The position numbers and the translations under genes were made by a program. The notes under the pieces are model-generated. The model worked only from the letters and a program-made list of their open reading frames with translations, had not been told where the DNA came from and made no database searches. DNA of 64,000 nt. Origin: Tenrec ecaudatus. Its lineage: Eukaryota > Chordata > Mammalia > Afrosoricida > Tenrecidae. Location of the stretch: positions 8,012,983-8,076,982 of the forward strand of contig NC_134541.1 of the NCBI RefSeq assembly GCF_050624435.1. Direction: 5' to 3'. Below, piece by piece: positions 32,935 through 43,520 of the stretch; the first letter of the stretch is position 1; every line of letters starts with the position of its first letter.

Positions 32935-33860
32935 GGTAGTGTGCCCTTTAAATTGAGGCACAGAACAAACAAGGCAGCTGCACACTGGTCCGATGATTAA
33001 AGAGCGAGAGACAAGAAAGGTGAGGCTAGCTGAGCCATTTATCTCTCTGCCCTTCAATTAATCCCACTTGTGCTTACCAGCCAGGCTGGCACAATAAACT
33101 ATCTCACCTCCCCAGCCAGAGGTTTGAAATACCCTGGCTGTGGGAAGGCCACCCTCTCGCTGACCCTGCTCCTGGTTCAGGGGCGGGGGAAGAGTGAGGA
33201 TCTCCCTCCCCTGTGTGGCTGCACATGTGTCCACTCCAGGCCTACTCGGGCCCACAGCCTCTGGGACCACATGTGCTTAGCCTCTAGAATTCTTGGCCTT
33301 CTAGCCTCCCAGGAAACTGCCACCCATTTCTGCATGTGTAGGTGCTTTTTTCCACGTGGTTGTTTCATGCCCAGCTGTGGAGCCCAGAGTGGCTTCACGT
33401 AGCTCGGCACGATTTCCAGAAATAGCATGTGCCCTGTTGAGACTACACCACCTGACACTTGTCCTGTCCTTCTTAAACACCGACTTGGATCACACAACAT
33501 GCTTCAGCAAGAGTTCTTTCATTGTGTCAAGCGACGAACCGACATATAACCCACTCCAGAGAGACCTAACAGCGCCTGCTCTGGGTGCCGTAAGCTTGGT
33601 TTCATGCACCCTCGTTCCAGTATTCATCTCACGTGGTCTTTGCACTCTCCTGGAGTGGCCATCCTCAGTCACAAACTCTCGCGTGGTCCCATGCAGCCTG
33701 CACACTTTCTAGAGACAGTGTGTCCCTTTGCAGGCTGTGACTCTTGGAACCTCCCTTTGCCTCATAAAAGTTACTTGGATTTACAAACGTGCTGCTGCCG
33801 CGTGAGTTCTTTCAGCATTGAAAAGCAAGGACTGAGGTACACCATCTCAGAAGCCTAGCA
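32935..33860. other. GC-richer block with an internal 290-base repeat phrase
   Basis: Composition differs from the AT-rich surroundings. 'gacttggatcacacaacatg' ... 'aagagttctttcattgtgtc' (33482-33528) recurs as 'tacttggatttacaaacgtg' ... 'gtgagttctttcagcattg' (33772-33820). Retroviral U5-like sequence is one possibility. The overlapping ORFs in several frames (33070-33402, 33177-33500, 33356-33712 and others) carry no recognisable domain. Confidence 0.35.
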
Positions 33861-34032
33861 AATCCACATGGCTCCCTGTCCCAGAAAGCAATCTCTTTTC
33901 CGTTAGTAGTCTTTTCCTGATCGCAGTGTTGTGAGATTGTATTTGTTTCAGAGGAATAGAAATATCAGATGAACAAAAAGTTTGGATCAGTTTGCGACTT
34001 TCAGAGAAATCATTTTCCCAGAGTTATAAAAG

Positions 34033-34069
34033 GGAAGTGGGTAGAATTCTTACCTTCAACGGGGGACAC
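34033..34069 (+). mobile_element. AfroSINE head, split by an LTR
   Basis: 'agtgggtagaattcttacct' is the tRNA-Gly-like head of the AfroSINE seen at 1729. It stops at gacac (34065-34069) and the same element resumes at 34577. Confidence 0.65.
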
Positions 34070-34576
34070 TGTGGTACGTGGATTTTAAATCAACTTGAAT
34101 TTGGAGCAAAGTGTACGGGTGCATCCAGCTTGTCCAATCTGGTCACACACAGCCTGATGACGCCTCCATGGGAGTGTGGTCTCTATGAGATAGAAACCGG
34201 GAACTTCTTCCCTCTTGCTCTCTTGACCTTGGGCCTTCCTTGCTAGGACTCTGTCTGCTCCCAGGGGCAACTCCATGTAGGCTGCCTGACCGAGAACTGT
34301 CCACACCCTGCCGTGTGTCCATTAGAGTTGGATTCCCACACTCTGTATTCACTGGCTTGTGACCTCCCTGTCTCCTGCTTAACCTTTCAGCATCCTCTGT
34401 CTGCAGTTCCGTGACTCTGAAGAGGGCCTTGGCTAGCATTGAACCTATGGACTTGAGCTGGATTGGGCTGGTGTGTCTTCTTGATATGAATTTGCTTCTT
34501 GGTTAAAAAAAAAAGTTATTTCTTATGCAGAGAGGAGTGTCACTGGTTGGTTTTCTAAACAGCATAGCCTAACACA
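34070..34576 (-). mobile_element. Solo LTR-like element inserted in an AfroSINE
   Basis: Minus-oriented member of the family, 507 bp: left end tgtggtacgtgg, right end tagcctaacaca. Flanks gacac (34065-34069) and gagac (34577-34581) match at four of five bases. Inside are 'gtcacacacagcctgatgac', 'cactggcttgtgacctccct' and 'tgaacctatggacttgagc'. Confidence 0.75.
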
Positions 34577-34812
34577 GAGACTTGGGCTTGGTCCCTGCCA
34601 CCACCTGTTTGTCATCGGTGGCCTGTGCATTGCCACGACGCTGAATGGTGCAGACTGGGAAGCGAAGTCTAGCGATCTACTGAAAACCAGCCAAGGAAAC
34701 TCCCAAGAAGTACAGTTGTGGGGATGGCACAGGACTGAACTGCGTTGTGTGCTGCGGGGCGTGGGAGCATCCAGAGTCAGGGGTTAACTCAAGGCAGCTC
34801 ACAGCGACGAGA
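34577..34812 (+). mobile_element. AfroSINE remainder after the LTR
   Basis: 'gagacttgggcttggtccct', 'gtcatcggtggcctgtgcat', 'tgccacgacgctgaatggtg', 'ctgaaaaccagccaaggaaa', 'gggatggcacaggactgaac', ending 'actcaaggcagctcacagcg'. It continues the B-box half and RTE-like tail expected after the head at 34033-34069. Confidence 0.7.
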
Positions 34813-35994
34813 AGGAAGAGAGAAGGAGGGAGGCTGTTGCTGAGATGAGAGAAGTAATCACCGGTCCATTGTTAATAGGCAACAACATTGAAAACCATAT
34901 AAAAATAAAACTCAACACACACAGCGGAAAATTACAAATGGAACCCTAAACCAAATTCAAGTAAACATTGTCACAAATTCGTAGTATTGATTTTTGTTCC
35001 ATTCATTTATCGCATGTCCAGAAGTTTGGGAAAAATGGGGTTGGGGGAGTCTCAGGGGAGGGACAGAAGTCCTTTGGCTTGTCGTTTATTGCAAGATTTC
35101 CTGCCATGTTTGCAAATGGATGGAAATAGTTCAAATACACTAAAACCAAAACACTCTTTGTTCCGGGGTTGCCCTACCCATCATCCCCCGGGGGACTTCA
35201 CCTTCCAGGGTACCCTTCAGTTCCACGTCTGGGGAGTCTTTGGAGGGAGGGGCATCAGGTCTAGATCTCGCCTTATCTTTTCCTTCTCCTTGAGTGCCCC
35301 TCCTCAATCCCCTTATTGTTCTTGGGTCTGGTAAATCATTTTCATTTAGATAATTGGAGGTTGTCGAGTTAGCTGCGACAATTTAAGGTTCAAGGAACAC
35401 ATGTACGTCCTCACATAAAGCTGGTGGTTCAGTTTATCCCCAGAAGCAGTCAGCTTATAAAACATTTTTCTTTCTTCACTAAATGCGCATAAATACTCAT
35501 AAATACTTCTTCCCCAGGCTGTGGGGAGAGGGGGAGAGTCTTGCCCTTCATCCCATTTGAAGCCTGGAAATCAGAGTATAGAGAGGAGACAAGAGATAGA
35601 ACGTTGATAGGAAATGCTCCCTTGAAGTGGCTTATTTTGAAAAATTATTGAATAGAAGCCTGGCTTCTCCAATTTCTCCTGTCTCCCCTCCTTCTTCCTG
35701 TCCTCTTGGCATGCCTCAAGCATTTGTCATGAGAGGTGGCAGGAGGGAAAGTGGAGGCTTTTACCCAGAACACAGACAAATGGCTGCTGAACACAGAAAC
35801 AGACATTTCAGATTCATGGCCACTGGGGACCCTGAATCAGAGCTGAGCTTCCTTCACGGGGATGGTGAGCATCTCCCATATTTGAGTAAAAGATGGTGAA
35901 TGAAGTATACTGCCTGTGGAGCATGTACTCTGAAGAAAAAGACATCAATTCAGTGGTCTTGCTCTTGATATACCCTTGAGTAGAGACTGTGCGT
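34813..35994. other. Stretch without recognisable gene
   Basis: No repeat or gene recognised. The 115-codon ORF at 34987-35334 and the 90-codon ORF at 35627-35899 have no recognisable motif. Confidence 0.4.
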
Positions 35995-36210
35995 GAGGAA
36001 TCCTGGTGGCATAGTGGTCATGTGTTGGGCTGCTAACTGCAAGGTCAGCAGTTTGAAACCATCAGCAGCTCCATGGGAGAAAGATGAGGTTTTTTTCCTC
36101 CCATAAAGATTTACAGTCTTGGTAACTCACAGAGGCAATTCTACTCTGACCTGCAGGGTCACTCTGAGTGGAATTGGACTCGAGGGCAATGAGTCTGGTT
36201 TTGATTTGAG
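35995..36210 (+). mobile_element. Afrotherian SINE, complete
   Basis: 'aatcctggtggcatagtggt', 'gttgggctgctaactgcaag', 'gtcagcagtttgaaaccatc', 'agcagctccatgggagaaag', 'cctgcagggtcactctgagt', 'ctcgagggcaatgagtctgg': head to tail in order. Confidence 0.9.
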
Positions 36211-36261
36211 AAGCTGTGCCCTTGTAGAGAGAGAGGGAAATAGAGACCTAGACAGAGACCA

Positions 36262-36470
36262 AAAACCCTAGTGCCATTGACTCATAGCCACCCTAGAGCA
36301 CAGCGTAGAACTGCTCCGGTGGGTTTCTTAGACTGGGTTTCTACTCTACGCAAAAGGAGAAAGCCTCATCATTCTCCCCCAGAGCGGCTGGTGGTTTCTA
36401 ACCGTTGAACTTGCAATTAGCAGCCCAATGCATAGCCCACTATGACACCAAGATTCCTAGTCCTATGCAT
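36262..36470 (-). mobile_element. Afrotherian SINE, complete
   Basis: 'aaaaccctagtgccattgac', 'cacagcgtagaactgctccg', 'gagaaagcctcatcattctc', 'gagcggctggtggtttctaa', 'atagcccactatgacaccaa' read in minus orientation. Confidence 0.85.
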
Positions 36471-36648
36471 AGGCAAACCCAAAGACTCACTGCTGACCAG
36501 TTGGTTTCAACTCATAGCAAACCTATACACGGTTCCTTTGGCCGTATCTTTATGGGAGAAGACAGTCCCACATGTCTCCTCCCACAGAGTGGCTGGTAGA
36601 TTTGAATCACTAATTTTTCCACCAGGGTTCCATCCACTGATGCACACC
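36471..36648 (-). mobile_element. Afrotherian SINE, second minus copy in tandem
   Basis: 'aaacccaaagactcactgct', 'tcaactcatagcaaacctat', 'cgtatctttatgggagaaga', 'agagtggctggtagatttga', 'ccaccagggttccatccact': a shorter copy directly after the previous one. Confidence 0.75.
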
Positions 36649-37044
36649 TCATAAAATAACTCAGATATTTCAGACCTGCGTGGCATGCTAAAGACAGTGC
36701 AGTGTTTCTTATTTTAGAGAAAAGGAGACTTGAGCTAAGAGAGCCAGGGCGGTGTTACAGGGATGGGGCTTATCTTCAGCTGCTGTGGAACCAGGCTTCG
36801 ACTCATGATGGCCTCATATCCACCAGAACAAAATGCCGTCCATTTCTGAGCTGTCCCCATGCGGGGTGGCAGAGTGAACCTTTGCGATCCAAAACCTCTG
36901 CTGACTGGTTCTCAGAAGTAGCTTTTCAAGATTCTCTTCCTAGTGCATCTTTACCTGAAAGATCTACTGAAACCCGTTCCGCATCACAGTAACACACACG
37001 CTTTCGCTAGCTCACACTGTGGGGTGTCTATGAGGTGCATTGGA
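36649..37044 (-). mobile_element. Diverged SINE or RTE remains
   Basis: 'caggcttcgactcatgatgg' and 'tgcggggtggcagagtgaac' (36785-36880) resemble a minus-oriented SINE body. The rest of the interval is unassigned. Confidence 0.4.
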
Positions 37045-38370
37045 TCAACTGAGATCTCCTATATTTTTGTCGCTAGGTGCCATCAGCTCAATTTTTATCC
37101 AGAGCGACTTTATGCACAACAGAATGAAATATTGCCAGATTCTGTGCCATCCTCACACTTGTTCCTATGCTCAAGCACGTTTGGTTGCCCCTGCTGTGTC
37201 CATCCATCTGCTTGAGGACCGTCCCCTCCTTCTCTGCCCCTCTACTTTATCAAATATGATATCTTTCTCCAGCGACTGGGTCCTCCTGACATGTCCAAAG
37301 TATGTGGGATGAAGTCTCGCCATCCTTGCCTCAAAGGAGCAGTCTGCTTGCTCTTCTTTCAAACTAGATCAATTTGTCATTTTACTTTCAATTTTCTTCT
37401 CCAGCACTGCAATTCAAATGCATTGATTCTTCTTCAGTTCAATGTCCAACGTTCACAATCATATGGAGCTATTGAAAATACCATGACTAAGGGCCAGGCA
37501 CACCTTAGTTCTCAAAGTAATATCCTTGATTTTCAGTACTTAAAACAGAAAAGTCTTGTGCAGCAGGTTTACCTAATGCAGCATGTCTTTTGATCTCTAG
37601 CCTGCTGCTTCTGTAAACATTGATTGTGAAAACATCCACACTTTCTCCATTTATCATGATGTCGCTTACTGGTCCACTGGTGAGGATTTGGGTGCTTACA
37701 TTGAGTTGTAATCCGTGCTGAAGGTTGCTATCCTTGGTCATCAGCAAGTGCTCCAAGTTCTCCTCATTTTCAGCAAGCAGGGCTGTGTCATCTGCATATC
37801 TCAGGTTGTTAATAAGCCTTCCTCTAATCGTGATGCCACATTATTCTTCATATTCTTCATATATCTTCATCAATCTCAGATGATTTTATTTTTCAGCACA
37901 CAGATTAAACAAGCATTGTGAGAGGATACAACCCTTTCACACACCTTTCCTGGTTTTAAACAATGCAGTTTGCTCTTGTTCCATGTGCACAACTGCCTCT
38001 TGATCCACATACAAGTTTTGAATGAGCACAGTCAAGTGTTTGGGTCTGGTTCTGCTTCTGCTCAAGGTTATCCATTGTTTGTCATAGTCCATGCAGTTGT
38101 ACACCTTAGTGTAGTCTACTAAACACAAGTAAACATCTGTCTGGTATTCTCTGCATTCCACCAAGATTTGTTTGACACGAGCAATTATATCTCTTGTTCC
38201 ACATCATCTTTGCACAGTGACTCTGTGTATCCCTTCCTTTCCATCTTCATTGGATACTTCCTGCATCATTCAATATTTTCCCCATAGAATTTTCCAATAT
38301 TGCAAATCAAGGGTTGACTTTTCCCCTGGATCTCCTACACCGAGGATTGCCAAGGCCAGTCAGCTAAATC
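37045..38370 (-). mobile_element. RTE LINE fragment with reverse-transcriptase core including YADD
   Basis: Minus-oriented RTE covering part of the RT domain, its C-terminal region and the 3' end. On the minus strand 37760-37815 reads NLRYADDTALLAENEE, with the catalytic YADD at 37787-37798. Further upstream (37937-38164) are LCLVDYTKVYNCMDYDKQW and LTVLIQNLYVDQE, matching the palm-domain stretch of RTE reverse transcriptases. Towards the 3' end are the YFGHVRR and RWMDTAGAT coding relics (37171-37362) and the tail. Stops and frameshifts separate these blocks and the endonuclease is absent, so the copy is dead. Confidence 0.88.
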
Positions 38371-39344
38371 AGTAAAACCTGCGAAAGGTAGACTCTGTGT
38401 TCCCCAGGAACCTCTTAGAGAAAGGAAATTCAAACAGTAGTCAGGCTTGGAAAATCAAGGCAGTCCCCTTGGACTCCAGTTCTCTTAAGTTTCATTCATA
38501 AAGCTTGAAGAGATTGTAGAGTTTTGGAATTCTCGAGTCAAAAAACCTGAGCCTATATTACATAAGCACACAGAGAAAGGAATCATAATAGCAAGAGAGA
38601 ACGATAATACAATAAGCAAGATGTAGTTCCCATGTACACTGAGTCAGGCACAATGTGTTTCTCTCTTCTCATCATCATAAACTGAGATTACGATTCCAAT
38701 CTCACAGATGGAAAAACTGAGTGTCGATTAATGAAATGAATTGCTCAGGCTCCGCACAGGTCTGAGGACCCTGCAGATTATAATCTTCACTACAATATAG
38801 GAGTACCTGAGCTCAGACCTTAGAATTTTTAGATCTTTAGAGATCAAATACCTCCAGTTCCATCCAATCCAGAATGAATCAATACATTTAAAAAGGCTAT
38901 CAAAAACTATATGGCAACAATGGACAAGTTCTACAAAATGAGTTATTTTTTAACATATGATTAATGTACCAAAATTTTCTTTATATATAAGATTAAATCA
39001 CAGGTGGAACTCACTTTTTATGATGACAAAATGTCAATGTAATCTGCTTGTTTTGTAATAGAATCTATTTCCCCACAAAATAGCATGAGCCGTCCCCTTA
39101 ATGAAGCAATGTTCATACCATCCTTACTCTGCAAGTGACATTTGTCAGTCTCCTGAACACTTGTCAAGTGTCTACTCCGTCCCTGTGGATTTCCCAATGA
39201 CCATATCATCGATTCATTCTCTGGACTGTTCTCCTTCCTGCACCATTCTCAAGAAAGCACGGTGCATGGGCATTGAAAACATGGAATGCCGGGGGAGATA
39301 ACAGAATTGGGCAGAAACAGAGGACAATTTACAAGTCAGGGTCC
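38371..39344. other. Stretch without recognisable gene
   Basis: No gene or repeat recognised. Confidence 0.4.
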
Positions 39345-39515
39345 ACAATTGCACCCAGGGAATAGATTCCAAGTTATAGCGATGCTGGAAGACAGACTTG
39401 AACTGCCCTGTGGGTTCCAAAGGTTCATGGGAGCAGAAAGCCTCATCTTTCTCCCATGGAAGATCTGCTGGATTTGACCTGCTGACCTTTCAGCTAACAG
39501 TCCAGGCCTCTGCAT
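39345..39515 (-). mobile_element. Afrotherian SINE
   Basis: 'gacttgaactgccctgtggg', 'tccaaaggttcatgggagca', 'gaaagcctcatctttctccc', 'gctgacctttcagctaacag' in minus orientation. Confidence 0.75.
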
Positions 39516-39654
39516 TCTCCTATGTCAAAGACAAACTTGAATTTACTGTGTTCTGCCTGAAACCACATTCCTCTCCCCTTCTCTATGCACCAAAAAACAT
39601 CTCTTATTTGTATTTTCCCTTCCTCAAATCTTCTAGTGTCCAAGTCTTTTGTCT

Positions 39655-39790
39655 TCCCTATCCAACAATGGCTTAGGCATAGAAACAATTGTGAGGATGG
39701 TGCAGGACCAGGCAGTGCTTCGTTATGTTGTTCAGGGGGTTTTGCTGGGTTGGAAGCGCCTCGATGGAATCTAACAGCAATAACAATCCA
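39655..39790 (+). mobile_element. RTE 3' tail fragment
   Basis: 'aacaattgtgaggatggtgc', 'aggaccaggcagtgcttcgt', 'tatgttgttcaggg', 'ctcgatggaatctaacagca' give the extreme 3' end of an RTE in plus orientation, as in 8690-8760. Confidence 0.75.
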
Positions 39791-40000
39791 CTAAGACTGA
39801 AACCCATCACCGCTGAGTGGAGTCCAGCTCATAGCTCCCCAATGCAGAGTAGAACTGCCCTCGTTGGGTTTCCAACGTTGTAATTGTGAAGGGAGCGGAG
39901 AGTCACATCTTTCTCTGGTGAAGCAGTTGGTGAACTTGAACTGTCAACCTTTTGGTGAGCAGCCACGTGCTTAACCACTAGCCCACCAGGGTTCCTTATC
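39791..40000 (-). mobile_element. Afrotherian SINE, complete
   Basis: 'cgctgagtggagtccagctc', 'gcagagtagaactgccctcg', 'ttgggtttccaacgttgtaa', 'tgaactgtcaaccttttggt', 'cactagcccaccagggttcc': a full minus-oriented SINE abutting the RTE tail. Confidence 0.85.
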
Positions 40001-41250
40001 TATTACAAAAGAAAACACTTGAAATCCTATCCCCTCGAATTGCTCATTTGTCCTTTTCAAGCGACAGGAGATCAAGTCAAACTACTATAAATCATAAAGG
40101 GACTAGATCATCTCAGGCAACAGAGACCACCAGGGTCAGAGTTGGTTTTAAATAGAACTCAGTACAATGAAGATCAAGAATAAATCACCGTCTTCATGTG
40201 CTGGTTCTGGTGCCTCTATTTTGACTCCATGTCAGGGCTCTGGGAGATACTTTTCAAGCCTCACAGGGGAAGTTCAAGTGCAATAGGAAAGAAGGACTGC
40301 CTTTCACAATATCCCAATAGGAATCCTAAGTTTTATTCTTCTTGAACTGCTTTAGGCGGGTCAGGTGACCACTCAGACAACATGGTAGCCATGGCTTAGA
40401 CCAAGTCACTGTGTCAGCCCTAGGGAGATGGCAGTGACATCAGAGATGCCGAACTAGTGGAGCAGGGTAGATATATTTTGTATTATTGCCTGACAATGGA
40501 AGATGGTTACAAAAGAGGCAAGAAACATTGGACAACCACATGTCTTGTTTCTCCAAACTGGAGTAGCATCAAAACTTTCCTAACCAAGTAAGTCCAGTGA
40601 GACATTGACCACTCAATGAAAGAGAAGCCCTCTTTTTACAAGAGGACTTGTGTGTTACTACTAGGCCAAGACGCTCAAAGTTCTGCTCCCTCTTAAACAA
40701 CAATGCCATGCCTCCCTTTATTTTAAGATGTTTTCTGAAGTCGTAAAGATGGGTTTATTTCTGATTCTTTAATGTTCAAGTACACAGGCAGACTGAATGA
40801 AAGCAGCCCAAGCGTTGCCTAATGGAGGGTCTGTTTTAATAGGTTGATAAAGGTGATTTGCAATTTAAGCAATAGCTTCTATGCTGAGAGAGAACAGGCT
40901 TTTATAGTCTATTGGCTTCACTGGAGAGTGCCCATAAATTAATACTAAAACCCATTTGAAAAGTAAGTTCTTACTTTATGCCATGTTTACAAATTGTGAT
41001 GTTTATCCGCAAAACAGAGAAGTATTTATTGCAATGTGAATGTATAGCGCTTGTGAGGTATAAATAATCATCATATATTTATAGCTTACATATTAAACAA
41101 ACATTATCATTATTTCCCTTTATGACTTGGTGAAAATATTTAAGGTGCACTATATAAGATGTACAATGAGTAATTAAATGATGCAATGGATAAAAAGTAT
41201 TTTTTATATTTTTTTACCCTTAAGTTTTAGACCAATTCTTGCTGCGATGA
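40001..41250. other. Repeat-poor stretch next to the trinucleotide array
   Basis: No gene or repeat recognised. The last 450 bases are AT-rich with long unbroken words, possibly conserved non-coding sequence. Confidence 0.35.
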
Positions 41251-41254
41251 TTAA

Positions 41255-42140
41255 CTAGACAATGGTGATGATGGTGGAGGTGGTGGTGGTGATGGTGGTG
41301 GAGGTGGTGGTGGCGGTGGTGGTGGTGGTGGTGGTGATGGAGGTGGTGATGGTGGTGGTGGTGGTAGTGGTGATGATGGTGGAGGTGGTGGTGGTGGTGG
41401 TGATGGTGGTGGTGTTGGAGGTGGTGTTGGTGGTGGTGATGGTGGTGGTGGTGGTAGTGGTGATGATGGTGGAGGTGGTGGTGGTGGTGGTGATGGTGGT
41501 GGAGGTAGTGATGGAATTGGTGGAGGTGGTGGTGGTGGTGGTGGTGGTGATGATAGTGGTTGTGGTGGTGGTGATGATGGTGGAGGTGGTGGTGGTGGTC
41601 GTGATGGTGGTGGAGGTGGTGATGGAATTGGTGGAGGTGATGGTGGTGGTGGTGGTGGTGATGATAGTGGTTGTGGTGGTGGTGATGATGGTGGAGGTGG
41701 TGGAGGTGGTGGTGGTGGTGGTGGAGGTGGTGATGGTGGTGGTGATGGTGGTGGTGGTGGTGGAGGTGGTGGTGGTGATTGTGGTGGTGGTGGAGGTGGT
41801 GGTGGTGGTGGAGGTGGTGGTGGTGGAGGTGGAGGTGGTGATGATGGTGGAGGTGGTGATGATGGTGGAGGTGGTGATGATGGTGGAGGTGGTGATGATG
41901 GTGGAGGTGGTGGTGGTGGTGGAGGTGGTGGTGGTGGTGGAGGTGGTGATGATGGTGGAGGTGGTGGTGGTGGTGGTAGTGGTGATGATGGTGGAGGTGG
42001 TGGTGGTGGAGGTGGTGGTGGAGGTGATGCTGATGGTGGAGGTAGTGGTGATGGAGGTGGTGGAGGTGGTGGTGGTGGGGTGGTGATGATAGTGGTGGTG
42101 GTAGTGGTGATGATGGTGGAGATGGTGGAGGTGGTAGTAG
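41255..42140. repeat. GGT/GGA/GAT trinucleotide array with higher-order repeats
   Basis: About 885 bases built of GGT, GGA, GAT and AGT triplets on the plus strand, with almost no C. A block with landmarks atggaattgg (41511 and 41622) and tgatagtggt (41551 and 41662) is repeated at a period of 111 bases. An 18-base unit, ggaggtggtgatgatggt, occurs four times in exact tandem at 41831-41902. The threonine-rich ORF on the minus strand (306 codons) and valine/methionine-rich ORF on the plus strand (274 codons) exist only because a three-base period avoids stops. They are not genes. The G-rich strand could form quadruplex structures. Confidence 0.95.
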
Positions 42141-42412
42141 AATCTAGGCTTTGAATAAACAGTTGACCAGCTCACCTACAAACTTAAAGTGTAATCATTC
42201 AAGTCTAGCCAGAGATGCCTCTGACAAAAGGCATGGATATCTACTTTTGAAAACTGAGGCATTGAAGGCCCTCTGAAAGGCAGTTCTACTTTGACAGCAA
42301 GCATGGAGTTTCCATGAGTTACCACGAAATGTATAACAAGCCTTAGTTTATTTTATGACAATGATGAAACTTAGAGGTAGATTCTCTAAATAGGACAGCT
42401 ACCCATGTAAGT

Positions 42413-42414
<2 letters not shown>
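42141..42414. other. Spacer between the two simple-repeat arrays
   Basis: About 270 bases of unassigned sequence. Confidence 0.5.
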
Positions 42415-42474
<60 letters not shown>

Positions 42475-42490
42475 CTCTCTCTCTCACGCA
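42415..42490. repeat. CT microsatellite
   Basis: A (CT)n run of about 50 bases, then tgtctctctctctcacgca with a short CA/CG-rich end. Confidence 0.95.
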
Positions 42491-43129
42491 CACGCGTGCA
42501 TGCATAATAATGATTTAATGATTTGAGACCCGAGCTTCCTGTGTCAGAGCAGACTTACACAGCACCAGCTTGGATCAGCACAGTACTTTCCTTGCTGAAA
42601 AATGAGGAGCCAAAGACGACCACACAGCTGGCAAAAGGGAGAATTCTGAATTATGCCGGTGTATTTGTATGGACCATCCAGATCCCCTGGGGCTACATAT
42701 TTCTTTTTGCTCTATCATCTTCTACTTTCCCAGAGATGGCAGACTCTCATTACAAATATTTCACGTCTAATTCCTGATCATATTTCATCAAGTAGAACAT
42801 ACTTTACACTAAGTTTAAGAGCATGCTCGTTGTGGATATGTGTCTAAGAAGCTGACAGAGATGGCGATTAGCAACACTGTCATCCTTTTCCTACCTGAAG
42901 GGTGCAGTGATTCCCACTGCTCTTGCAGGAGGTGAGGGTGAAAGAAAGTTCACTTTCCCAATGAGGACTTGATCTTTGCAAATGGACATCCAGGGTACAG
43001 GCAAACCTCGAAGCTCTGGCAGGTTCAATTCCAGCCCACCACCACAGAGCAAACATTGAAGTAAAGTGGACCACATGAATATGATGACTTTCCAGTACGT
43101 GTCAAAGGTATGTTTGCACTATAGTTTCT
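42491..43129. other. Stretch without recognisable gene
   Basis: No gene recognised. The short overlapping ORFs on both strands carry no known motif. Confidence 0.4.
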
Positions 43130-43240
43130 AGGAGCTCCGGTGATGCTGTGGGCCAGTGGTTGGGCTGCTGATCTCAAGGTTGTCAGTACAAACCCACTGG
43201 CCACTCTCCCAGAGTGAGAGGAGGCTTTCTGCTCCTATTT
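43130..43240 (+). mobile_element. SINE, left part, split by an L1 3' end
   Basis: 'gagctccggtgatgctgtgg', 'gtggttgggctgctgatctc', 'aggttgtcagtacaaaccca', 'ggctttctgctcctattt' is the plus SINE head and first half. The matching second half is found after the L1 at 43455. Confidence 0.65.
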
Positions 43241-43249
43241 GTTCTCATT

Positions 43250-43454
43250 TTTATTATTTCCTTCTTTTTTGATTAAGGTTTTTTCCTGCTTTATTTTGCT
43301 GTTTGTTTGTTTGCTTTTTAATGTTTTCCTGTATGGGAAATCCAGGATAGGCAAATAGAGAGAGGCAGTTATTGGATTAATGGTCCTTCAGAGACATGGG
43401 GAGTTTAAGGGGAAATGGGGAGCTAAGAACGAGTAGAAAAAGAAAACAAACAAG
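43250..43454 (+). mobile_element. L1 3' UTR fragment
   Basis: T-rich start ('ccttcttttttgattaagg'), 'aaatccaggataggcaaata', 'aagaacgagtagaaaaagaa' and an A-rich end. Similar order to 6722-7095. Confidence 0.65.
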
Positions 43455-43520
43455 TCCACAGCTGTGGAAACCCTAAATACAGATGGCTGTGAGTCCGAAT
43501 CCACTCGCAGCAGTAACTTC
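43455..43520 (+). mobile_element. SINE, right part, after the L1
   Basis: 'agctgtggaaaccctaaata', 'gctgtgagtccgaatccact', 'cgcagcagtaac' is the SINE tail, completing the head at 43130-43240. Confidence 0.55.

Noticed and set aside
33070-33712. Cluster of 100-118-codon ORFs in several frames, possible GC-rich exon
   Set aside because: ORFs overlap in all frames without a known motif, splice-site pattern or frame preference. Better explained as GC-richer repeat-derived sequence.
41255-42175. 306-codon minus-strand and 274-codon plus-strand ORFs, the longest in the window
   Set aside because: They arise from a stop-free trinucleotide repeat. The products are only Thr/Ser/Ile or Val/Met/Glu runs, with no domain or gene context.
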